Positions 1-5,065 are shown, counted from the stretch's first letter. The stretch: 5,065 nucleotides of DNA from Nitrososphaeraceae archaeon (GCA_025937665.1 JAICQW010000141.1:1-5065), one strand, 5' to 3'. Notes: generated by a model not told the origin, from the sequence alone. Made by a program: numbers and translations.

Positions 1-959
1 GGTATCATATCCGTGAAGCGGGTTCTAATGCAATCCAAGAACTAGCCTTCACTTTTGCAGATGCAATTGAGTACATAAATACTTGCATTGATAGAGGATT
101 GGACATTGATAACTTTGCGCCTAGACTATCTTTTTTCTTCTGCTGCACTATGGAATTTTTTGAGGAGGTAGCCAAATTTAGAGCTGCCCGCCGTATCTAC
201 GCCAAGATAATGAGAGAAAGATTTGGAGCCAAAAGTGATAAGTCTACTCACCTTCGGTTCCATGTACAAACAAGTGGCGAATCTCTCACAGCACAACAGG
301 TGGATAATAACATTGTCAGAGTTACACTAGAGGCATTGTCAGCAGTGTTGGGAGGTTGCCAATCATTGCACACCAATTCAAGAGATGAGGCACTGGCGCT
401 TCCAACTGAAGAGTCAGTTAAGGTAGCCCTGAGGACTCAGCAAATCATAGCAAATGAAACTGGTGTGACCAAGACTGTAGATCCGCTGTCGGGATCATAT
501 TATCTTGAATATCTTACTTCTGAAATTGAACATGGGGTTGAGACATATCTCAAGAAAATAGAAAAGATTGGAGGTTCTCTAGCAGCCATTGAAACAGGTT
601 TCTTTCAAGAAGAAATAAGACGCAATGCCTATCAATTAAAGAAAGAAATTGACCACAATGATCGTGTTATTGTAGGTGTAAACAAGTTCCAAGACCAAAA
701 TGATGTAGAGCCAAAATTAAATACTATAGACGCTGAAATAGAGACTCGTCAGGTGGAAAAATTGAAAGAATTTAAGAAAAGTAGGGACCAAGTAAAGGTA
801 AATTCTGAATTAAGTAAGTTACAAAAATTTGCTGAAAAGGATGATGAGAACCTAATGCCGCATATTATATCCGCAGTAAAAGGGCATGTAACTTTGGGAG
901 AAATAAGCGACGTATTTGTCGACATATTTGGAAGATATGAACCCAAGTTCTCTTTTTGA
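1..959 (+). CDS. mcmA1: Methylmalonyl-CoA mutase large (catalytic) subunit, 5'-partial
   Basis: This chain carries the catalytic barrel of adenosylcobalamin-dependent methylmalonyl-CoA mutase, which interconverts (R)-methylmalonyl-CoA and succinyl-CoA. The reading frame is open from base 3 (YHIREAG) to the TGA at 957-959, about 318 codons; the true start lies left of the window. A TTG near base 99 is an internal leucine codon, because strongly family-like sequence precedes it. Visible motifs: the Tyr-His pair of YHIREAG (3-8), matching the active-site Tyr243/His244 of the Propionibacterium enzyme; FHVQTSGESLTAQQ (about 261-302); GGCQSLHTNSRDEALALPTE (about 351-410); VDPLSGSYYLEYLT (about 477-518); and a C-terminal GHVTLGEISDVF near the end. 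The chain stops at GRYEPKFSF with no B12-binding DxHxxG domain, so it is the stand-alone large subunit of a split mutase. Residues separating it from isobutyryl-CoA-type mutases lie outside the window, but the adjacent epimerase supports methylmalonyl-CoA. Probably part of the 3-hydroxypropionate/4-hydroxybutyrate cycle. Confidence 0.95.
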   Translation, partial: YHIREAGSNAIQELAFTFADAIEYINTCIDRGLDIDNFAPRLSFFFCCTMEFFEEVAKFRAARRIYAKIMRERFGAKSDKSTHLRFHVQTSGESLTAQQVDNNIVRVTLEALSAVLGGCQSLHTNSRDEALALPTEESVKVALRTQQIIANETGVTKTVDPLSGSYYLEYLTSEIEHGVETYLKKIEKIGGSLAAIETGFFQEEIRRNAYQLKKEIDHNDRVIVGVNKFQDQNDVEPKLNTIDAEIETRQVEKLKEFKKSRDQVKVNSELSKLQKFAEKDDENLMPHIISAVKGHVTLGEISDVFVDIFGRYEPKFSF

Positions 960-964
960 GGATG
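958..964 (+). promoter_or_regulatory. Ribosome binding site for the epimerase gene
   Basis: GAGGATG overlaps the mutase stop codon; its GAGG core (958-961) ends 10 bases before a TTG. An in-frame TGA at 963-965 rules out any earlier start in this frame. The nearby ATG at 962 reads only ATG-ATT-TGA, so the site and the stop together fix the TTG at 972 as the start. Confidence 0.7.
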
Positions 965-971
965 ATTTGAT

Positions 972-1379
972 TTGAGAGTCGACCACGTTGCAATAGCCGT
1001 AAATAGTGTGAGTGAAGCACTAAATAACTATGAAAAAATTCTGAAAATCGACAAAATTGATATCGAAGAGGTTCCAACAGAAAGAGTCAAGGTCGCAATT
1101 TTAAAACTGGGAGATACAAGAATAGAGTTAATGGAACCTACGGCAGATGACAGCCCCATTAAGAAGTTCCTAACAGAACGTGGAGAAGGAATTCACCATA
1201 TCGCAATTACGGCGGATGATATCGAAAGAGATGTCGAAAGAGCCATTGCTAGCGGTACTCGAATGATTGGCAATATTCGAACTGGCTCTTATGGTAGAAA
1301 AATAACCTTTATTCACCCTAAATCCATGAATGGTGTTTTGACAGAATTCTGTCAGGCGCCACCTGAAAATGATGAATAA
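972..1379 (+). CDS. mce: Methylmalonyl-CoA epimerase
   Basis: This small cytoplasmic enzyme epimerises (S)-methylmalonyl-CoA, the product of propionyl-CoA carboxylase, to the (R)-form used by the mutase encoded just upstream. The 135 residues match the usual family length and show the two repeats of the vicinal-oxygen-chelate (glyoxalase-like) fold. By alignment from memory to the Propionibacterium enzyme, the metal ligands are His5 (VDHVAIAV), Glu52 (RIELMEP, where that enzyme has Gln), His76 (GIHHIAI) and Glu125 (LTEFCQ). The GSYGRKITFIHPKSMNG segment (105-121) is also typical. The start is TTG, fixed by an in-frame stop three codons upstream; residue 5 being the ligand His agrees with a start here. 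The 12-base gap after the mutase stop and a ribosome site overlapping that stop point to one transcript and coupled translation. An unrelated glyoxalase-family function is unlikely given the neighbour. Confidence 0.95.
   Translation: MRVDHVAIAVNSVSEALNNYEKILKIDKIDIEEVPTERVKVAILKLGDTRIELMEPTADDSPIKKFLTERGEGIHHIAITADDIERDVERAIASGTRMIGNIRTGSYGRKITFIHPKSMNGVLTEFCQAPPENDE
1339..1354. repeat. 16-base perfect palindrome in the epimerase 3' end
   Basis: TGACAGAATTCTGTCA equals its own reverse complement. It lies in the codons for the conserved LTEFCQ motif, so part of it is fixed by protein sequence. A second short inverted repeat (TCAGG/CCTGA) overlaps its right end. A role in protein binding or RNA folding is possible, but nothing else supports one. 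Confidence 0.45.
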
Positions 1380-1438
1380 AATACAATTATTTTTTTTATT
1401 TTTCTAATAATAAAGGTTCAATTTACTATTGTAGAGAA
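1380..1438. other. Convergent intergenic spacer
   Basis: This AT-rich gap separates the stop of the epimerase gene (plus strand) from the stop of leuB (minus strand). It holds a T-rich tract on the plus strand (see the terminator entry). On the minus strand, leuB is followed only by a weak TTTATTATT stretch, so where leuB transcripts end is unclear. I see no reading frame or RNA gene in it. Confidence 0.7.
1390..1405 (+). terminator. T-rich archaeal-type terminator after the mcmA1-mce unit
   Basis: A run of eight T (1390-1397), one A, then five T (1399-1403) and CT lies 11 bases after the epimerase stop. Archaeal RNA polymerase terminates at such U-rich tracts without needing a hairpin. A short inverted repeat in the end of the epimerase gene (TCAGG/CCTGA, 1352-1366) lies about 24 bases upstream, too far to act as a classical bacterial hairpin terminator. 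Assignment is by sequence and position only. Confidence 0.6.
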
Positions 1439-2476
1439 CTACAGAATTAGTTTGGATATGAAGTTTTTTGTAAATTCGTCAGTATGCAAGTTACCTCCAA
1501 TGTCCATTGTTTTTAGGTTCTCCCGAAGGAGACCTACCAGCGTATTTTCTATCTTTGTTCCTATCTCAATAAGCTTGGTTTCTTCATTATTCTTGTTCCT
1601 ACTGGCTAACCATTCTAACATCATCTTTATTGACAGGAACATCGAGGATGGATTTGCAATGTTCTTATTTGCTATATCAAAAGCTGCACCGTGAACAGGT
1701 TCAAAGATGGCGAATGTTTTCCCAATGTTTCCCGCAGGTGCTAATCCCAGACCTCCCACAACTTGAGCAGCCTCGTCTGAAAGGATGTCTCCAAACAAGT
1801 TTGTAGTCAACAGAACATCATATTTTTCAGGATTTCTAATTAAATTCATCGCACAAGCATCCACATACGATTCACTAAATTCTACGTCTGGAAATTTTCT
1901 TGCAATCTCTTTACTAATTCTAGAAAACATAGTATCTCCAACCCTCATAACATTTGACTTGTGGACGCAAACAACACTTTTTTTATCACCTCTCCTCAAG
2001 GCTTCCTCAAATGCATATTGAGCTATTTTTCTCGATGCTTCTGCAGTAGTTAATCTAAGACCTATGACTGCATCGTCCCCAATAGGAAATTCCCATCCCA
2101 AATAGATATCTTCAGTATTTTCCCTAACAACCACCAAATCAACCGAAGGATGAAGAGATTTTACATTTGGATAGGATTTAGCAGGTCTTATATTGGCATA
2201 AAGTTCAAAATGACGCCTTAGAACTAGTATTACGTCGGCCGCATGCTCTCCAACAGGTGCTTTCAAACATACATCTGATTTTTTTATGCTGTCAAATGAA
2301 AAATCTGGCAGAGCCTTGCTATATTTTATCAGCGCATTATCCCCAGATTCTACATCAATTATGTCAAATTTTATCCCAGAATAATCGCTTATACTGTCTA
2401 GTAACATCCTTCCGGAATTGGCAAGATCCGGACCTATTCCGTCCCCATTAACTAATGAAATACTATATCTAGTCAA
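1439..2476 (-). CDS. leuB: 3-isopropylmalate dehydrogenase (isocitrate/isopropylmalate dehydrogenase family)
   Basis: The protein most likely oxidises and decarboxylates 3-isopropylmalate to 2-oxoisocaproate using NAD+, the third leucine-branch step. It has 345 residues, normal for the family. Motifs in order: NGDGIGP (10-16), KAPVGE (72-77), LRRHFELYANIRPAK (86-100) with substrate arginines near 87 and 97, VVVRENTEDIY (115-125) with Arg118 and Tyr125, Lys173 (VHKSNV), Asp206, NLFGDILSDEAA (226-237) with metal ligands Asp230/Asp234, and GNIG (249-252). Asp267-Ile268 sits where NAD-dependent members have DI and NADP-isocitrate dehydrogenases have Lys-Tyr, which suggests NAD+. The Ser-x-Asn site of classical isocitrate dehydrogenase is missing, and Leu84 lies where Thermus homoisocitrate dehydrogenase has Arg85; both favour isopropylmalate, as does leuA 27 bases upstream. 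The cofactor loop is slightly unusual (AAFDIANKN). The start is TTG, with an in-frame TGA five codons upstream and no other start between. Homoisocitrate or dual activity cannot be excluded. Confidence 0.88.
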   Translation of the reverse strand: MTRYSISLVNGDGIGPDLANSGRMLLDSISDYSGIKFDIIDVESGDNALIKYSKALPDFSFDSIKKSDVCLKAPVGEHAADVILVLRRHFELYANIRPAKSYPNVKSLHPSVDLVVVRENTEDIYLGWEFPIGDDAVIGLRLTTAEASRKIAQYAFEEALRRGDKKSVVCVHKSNVMRVGDTMFSRISKEIARKFPDVEFSESYVDACAMNLIRNPEKYDVLLTTNLFGDILSDEAAQVVGGLGLAPAGNIGKTFAIFEPVHGAAFDIANKNIANPSSMFLSIKMMLEWLASRNKNNEETKLIEIGTKIENTLVGLLRENLKTMDIGGNLHTDEFTKNFISKLIL

Positions 2477-2485
2477 CTCTTCTGA

Positions 2486-2490
2486 CCCTC
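2486..2490 (-). promoter_or_regulatory. Ribosome binding site for leuB
   Basis: GAGGG on the minus strand, in the 27-base gap after leuA, ends 9 bases before the TTG at 2476. With the in-frame TGA just upstream, it decides the TTG start. I see no convincing TATA/BRE element in or just before this gap, so leuB is probably read from the leuA transcript. Confidence 0.6.
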
Positions 2491-2503
2491 ATCTGTTTTG
2501 ATC

Positions 2504-4012
2504 TTAATTTTTTGAATACAGTACTTTTCTCAACATTAGTTTGTTTACTGCATCTATCATTGCTTCAACTGAGGCAACAACCACATCTTCACCTGATTTC
2601 CTAGAAGAAACTACGTTACCATCTAGGTCCTCCGCCTTTATGGTAACCTCTGCCATTGCGTCCGATCCTCCTGTTATAGATCCTAATCGATATTCTCTTA
2701 TGCGAATGTTTGCCATATCGACAGCTATTTTTTGTATGGCCTTAAGCGCCGCATCCACAGGACCAACCCCTGTATCTGATGCAACCAAATCTTTTCCATG
2801 GGCATTCAATCTTATGACCGCTGTGGGGATGATATTCATTCCAGTAATAATGTGAAAATCATAAAGTTTGAATTTCTCTTCAAATTTTGTATTACCCATC
2901 ACTTCACTTGCGATTGACAAGAGTTGCGATGTAGTGACAGACTTGCCTTTATCACCTAGGTCCTTTTGTTTTTCGATGATTTTATGCAGCTGTTCCTCCG
3001 TGGGTTGAATACCGAAATCAATTAGGATTGCACGGATTCCATGAGCACCTGCATGTTTTCCTGCCTGAAGCCATCTTTTTCTACCAACCAATTCAGGACT
3101 TATTGGTTCATAGGTTAATGGGTTATTGAGTACTCCATGGGTATGAATTCCCGATTCATGACCAAAGGCATTTTCTCCTATGATAGCCTTGTTTGGCTGA
3201 ACCACAACGCCCATTGTGTTTGAAACAAATTTGGAAATTTCATACAGCAAGTTTACTTTAATATTGTGTTTCTTTGAGTATAGACACTGTAGAGCCATAA
3301 CAAATTCTTCCAAGGAAGCATTTCCTGCCCTCTCACCAAGTCCATTAATAGTAACATGTGCACAAGAAGCTCCAGAGTTTATTGCAGCAATAGAGTTCGC
3401 AACAGCGAGTCCAAAATCGTTATGACAATGCACACTTATTGGAGTATTCATTTTTGATCTTAGTTCCTGTACTAGTGATGTGATATATTCGGGTGTAGAA
3501 TATCCAACAGTGTCTGGAATATCAATTCTATCGGCACCAGAATCAGTTACTGCTTTAAAGACATCAATTAGAAATTTTCTATCAGATCTTGTTGCATCTT
3601 CTGCGGAAAATTCGACTTTTAATCCATGAGACTTTGCATATTCTACAGCCCAAAGTGCTTTTTCCATGACCTGTTCTCGGGACATTTTTAATTTGTATTG
3701 CATATGAATGTCTGAGGTGGCAATAAATGTATGAACATAATCTACACCACAATCAAGAGCTGAATCTATATCTGCCTTAACTGTTCTTGCCAATACACAC
3801 ACTTCAGTATCAAGTTTCTGTTTAACAATATTCTTAATTCCTTCTTTTTCACCATCCGATACCACAGGGAATCCAGCTTCTATTGTGTCAACACCCAAGT
3901 CAGCCAGTTTTATCGCTACATTGAGTTTTTGTTCGGGGGTAATAGAAACACCTGGTGTCTGTTCACCATCTCTCAATGTTGTATCAAATATCCTTACCTT
4001 TTGAGACTCCAT
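2504..4012 (-). CDS. leuA: 2-isopropylmalate synthase
   Basis: The enzyme condenses acetyl-CoA with 2-oxoisovalerate to 2-isopropylmalate, the committed leucine step. It has 502 residues, usual for archaeal/short bacterial LeuA. The N-terminal HMGL-like barrel shows DTTLRDGEQ (10-18) with metal ligand Asp10 and catalytic Arg14, EAGFP (45-49), HTFIATSDIHMQYKL (94-108), FSAEDATRSD (135-144), HCHNDFG (195-201) with metal ligands His195/His197, GLGERAGN (224-231) with Asn231, and FGHESGIHTHG (283-293). A linker leads to a C-terminal LeuA regulatory domain (about 380-495) with GGSDAMAEVTIKA and a final ASVEAMIDAVNKL helix, the region that binds leucine for feedback inhibition in this family. The ATG is 3 bases after the ilvN stop and has a strong GAGGAG site. 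Citramalate synthase (CimA) and homocitrate synthase share this layout; the ATSDIHMQYKL segment and leuB downstream favour LeuA, but specificity is not proven by sequence alone. Confidence 0.9.
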   Translation of the reverse strand: MESQKVRIFDTTLRDGEQTPGVSITPEQKLNVAIKLADLGVDTIEAGFPVVSDGEKEGIKNIVKQKLDTEVCVLARTVKADIDSALDCGVDYVHTFIATSDIHMQYKLKMSREQVMEKALWAVEYAKSHGLKVEFSAEDATRSDRKFLIDVFKAVTDSGADRIDIPDTVGYSTPEYITSLVQELRSKMNTPISVHCHNDFGLAVANSIAAINSGASCAHVTINGLGERAGNASLEEFVMALQCLYSKKHNIKVNLLYEISKFVSNTMGVVVQPNKAIIGENAFGHESGIHTHGVLNNPLTYEPISPELVGRKRWLQAGKHAGAHGIRAILIDFGIQPTEEQLHKIIEKQKDLGDKGKSVTTSQLLSIASEVMGNTKFEEKFKLYDFHIITGMNIIPTAVIRLNAHGKDLVASDTGVGPVDAALKAIQKIAVDMANIRIREYRLGSITGGSDAMAEVTIKAEDLDGNVVSSRKSGEDVVVASVEAMIDAVNKLMLRKVLYSKN

Positions 4013-4015
4013 TAA

Positions 4016-4522
4016 TTACTCTCCTCTCGAAAGAGCGGAAACACCCGTTCGTGCCATTTCTACAATATCATATTGTATAATTAGATTCTTAAATGCATCT
4101 ATTTTGTCAGGAGTTCCGATGACTTCTACAGTTACTGATTCTTTTCCTATATCTAAAATATTAGCCCTAAACACGTTTGCAAAATTGATGATTTCATTCC
4201 TATTAGTAAAGTCTTTGGCTCTTATCTTTATCAATGCCAATTCTCTATAGACTGTGTTATTGATATCGAGAACCTCGACCTCCACTATATCTATGAGTTT
4301 TCTAAGTTGTTTAACCAATTGTTCAAGTATGGCCTCGTCTATTCTTGTGGTTATTGTCATCCTCGACAGATCTGGCTTTTCAGTAGTACCTACAGTAATA
4401 CTTTCTATGTTGAAATTTCTAGCCCGAAATAGATTCGTAATCCTAAATAATACACCGGGTTTATTTTCAACCAACGATGAAATGATGTATAATGGTTTAT
4501 TTTTGAATTCTGCAGAGCTCAT
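4016..4522 (-). CDS. ilvN: Acetohydroxyacid (acetolactate) synthase regulatory subunit
   Basis: This is the small subunit that binds and activates the catalytic IlvB chain and gives end-product (usually valine) inhibition. It has 168 residues, standard for bacterial and archaeal IlvN/IlvH. An N-terminal ACT domain (about 11-85) begins LYIISSLVENKPGVLFRI; Asn20, Gly23 and Asn38 match Asn11, Gly14 and Asn29 of E. coli IlvH, whose mutation relieves valine inhibition, so feedback control is probably intact. The C-terminal domain (about 90-168) includes YRELALIKI and the closing IVEMARTGVSALSRGE. The ATG is 3 bases after the ilvB stop, with an AGGTG ribosome site 8 bases upstream inside the end of ilvB. 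This position suggests the two subunits are made together in a coupled way. Three bases also separate its stop from leuA. Confidence 0.96.
   Translation of the reverse strand: MSSAEFKNKPLYIISSLVENKPGVLFRITNLFRARNFNIESITVGTTEKPDLSRMTITTRIDEAILEQLVKQLRKLIDIVEVEVLDINNTVYRELALIKIRAKDFTNRNEIINFANVFRANILDIGKESVTVEVIGTPDKIDAFKNLIIQYDIVEMARTGVSALSRGE
4019..4028 (-). promoter_or_regulatory. Strong ribosome binding site for leuA inside the ilvN 3' end
   Basis: The minus-strand sequence GAGAGGAGAG lies within the last codons of ilvN, with its GGAG core 8 bases before the leuA ATG. It is purine-only and the strongest such site in the window. A short CUCU-UUCG-AGAG hairpin (4024-4035) would pair part of it. 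Ribosomes finishing ilvN would open this hairpin, which suggests translational coupling. Confidence 0.65.
4061..4077. repeat. Inverted repeat, 8-base arms, in the ilvN 3' part
   Basis: TACAATAT and ATATTGTA flank a single C, giving a 17-base near-perfect palindrome about 50 to 65 bases before the leuA start. It lies in ilvN codons for QYDIV. It is AT-rich, so chance symmetry is plausible; function unknown. Confidence 0.35.
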
Positions 4523-4525
4523 TAT

Positions 4526-5065
4526 CTATGCACCTGTTATCATATCCTTAAGCCCAGTACCGGGAGCTACAAATGGATATACATCTTCTTCTGGGTCGAT
4601 TTTGATATCAATTACCGTCGCAACTTGTGTTTTGAGTGCGCCTTTTATTGCCTTTTCCAGCTCATCCATTGATTGTACGCTCATTCCGTTTGCTCCGTAC
4701 GCTTCTGCAATTTTTACATAGTCAGGACAACTTTTTTGATGAACGCCCATGTATCGTCGATCATAAAATGTTCTCTGCCACTGTGCCACCATACCAAGCA
4801 TATCATTATTCAACAAGAATACTATTACTGGCAGATTCTCTAATACAGAAACCGCTAACGAATTTTCAGTCATGTTAAACGAACCATCCCCGGCAACATC
4901 TACAACAGGAACGTTTGGTCTAGCAGCCTTTGCGCCTATAGACGCGGGAAATCCAAATCCCATTGTTCCTAAACCAGTGGAGCTAAAGAAAGTCCCCGGT
5001 GAAATAACATCAAAGTGTAATGAAGTCCACATTTGACATTGACCAACTTCTGTTGTTACTATTGA
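4526..5065 (-). CDS. ilvB: Acetohydroxyacid (acetolactate) synthase catalytic subunit, 5'-partial
   Basis: This is the C-terminal third of the thiamine-diphosphate enzyme that joins two pyruvates to 2-acetolactate, or pyruvate and 2-oxobutyrate to 2-aceto-2-hydroxybutyrate. The frame stays open to the right edge, reading SIVTTEVGQCQMW before an internal methionine at 5032, so the true start is outside the window; about 180 of the usual 550-600 residues are present. Counting from that methionine: STGLGTMGFGFPASIGAK (18-35), the ThDP/Mg motif starting GDGSF at 48-52 and closing with LLNND at 73-77 (Asp49 and Asn76 as metal ligands), the MLGMVAQWQ segment (78-86) that lines the active-site channel and herbicide site in AHAS, and the typical tail VYPFVAPGTGLKDM (151-164). 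That AHAS signature and the adjoining ilvN separate it from pyruvate oxidase or glyoxylate carboligase. The common GQHQMW is GQCQMW here. Confidence 0.95.
   Translation of the reverse strand, partial: SIVTTEVGQCQMWTSLHFDVISPGTFFSSTGLGTMGFGFPASIGAKAARPNVPVVDVAGDGSFNMTENSLAVSVLENLPVIVFLLNNDMLGMVAQWQRTFYDRRYMGVHQKSCPDYVKIAEAYGANGMSVQSMDELEKAIKGALKTQVATVIDIKIDPEEDVYPFVAPGTGLKDMITGA
4531..4535 (-). promoter_or_regulatory. Ribosome binding site for ilvN inside the ilvB 3' end
   Basis: AGGTG on the minus strand spans the last sense codons of ilvB and ends 8 bases before the ilvN ATG. GGTG is complementary to the conserved 3' end of archaeal 16S rRNA. It supports the chosen start and coupled translation of the two subunits. 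Confidence 0.6.

Noticed and set aside
99..101. TTG as a start codon for the mutase chain
   Set aside because: The frame is open leftward to base 3 and encodes the conserved YHIREAG...ELAFT sequence, so the gene continues out of the window.
865..1077. Minus-strand frame across the mutase/epimerase junction
   Set aside because: It overlaps two real genes and has no family resemblance.
1452..1694. Plus-strand open frame opposite leuB
   Set aside because: It lies fully antisense to a well-conserved gene, resembles no family I know and has no clear ribosome site.
2477..2540. Promoter for leuB
   Set aside because: The AT-rich run at the end of leuA (AAAAAATTAAG on the minus strand) lacks a convincing TATA box with BRE at the right distance.
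2541..2855. 104-codon plus-strand frame opposite leuA
   Set aside because: Antisense shadow of the conserved LeuA regulatory domain, with no independent support.
4254..4721. 155-codon plus-strand open frame opposite ilvN and ilvB
   Set aside because: It spans the junction of two real genes in antisense. Its hydrophobic, serine-rich translation is what the complement of such codons produces.
5030..5032. ATG as the ilvB start
   Set aside because: The frame continues to the right edge with the conserved TEVGQxQMW motif; this Met is the internal one of QMW.
1..5065. Mobile element, CRISPR, tRNA, defence system or other novel system
   Set aside because: All six genes are recognised metabolic genes covering almost the entire window; no terminal repeats, spacer arrays, tRNA-like folds or unknown genes were seen.

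Overview
The window looks like ordinary chromosomal sequence from an ammonia-oxidising archaeon (Thaumarchaeota/Nitrososphaerota, possibly the Nitrososphaera/Nitrosocosmicus side). This rests on several points: AT-rich coding sequence, genes packed with 3 to 27 base gaps, GAGG/GGTG ribosome binding sites, two TTG starts, a T-rich archaeal-style terminator, archaeal-type LeuA and LeuB sequences, and a split methylmalonyl-CoA mutase beside its epimerase, as expected for the 3-hydroxypropionate/4-hydroxybutyrate carbon fixation cycle. The assignment is inference; there is no rRNA or amoA here to confirm it.

Left part, plus strand (1-1379): the C-terminal part of the methylmalonyl-CoA mutase large (catalytic) subunit, cut by the left edge, then a complete methylmalonyl-CoA epimerase 12 bases later. 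Together they turn (S)-methylmalonyl-CoA into the (R)-epimer and then succinyl-CoA. The mutase chain ends without a cobalamin-binding domain, so a separate B12 subunit must be encoded outside the window.

Middle (1380-1438): a 59-base convergent gap with a T8-A-T5 tract that probably terminates the plus-strand unit.

Right part, minus strand (5065 down to 1439): a tight branched-chain amino acid operon read as ilvB (cut by the right edge), ilvN, leuA, leuB. Gaps are 3, 3 and 27 bases. IlvB/IlvN form acetohydroxyacid synthase, the first common step to valine, leucine and isoleucine. LeuA and LeuB carry out the first and third steps of the leucine branch. ilvC, ilvD and leuCD are not in the window.

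I found no mobile element, CRISPR array, tRNA, rRNA or defence locus, and no credible new system. Findings are small: start-codon and translation-coupling features, two inverted repeats inside genes, and residue variants at cofactor or substrate sites.
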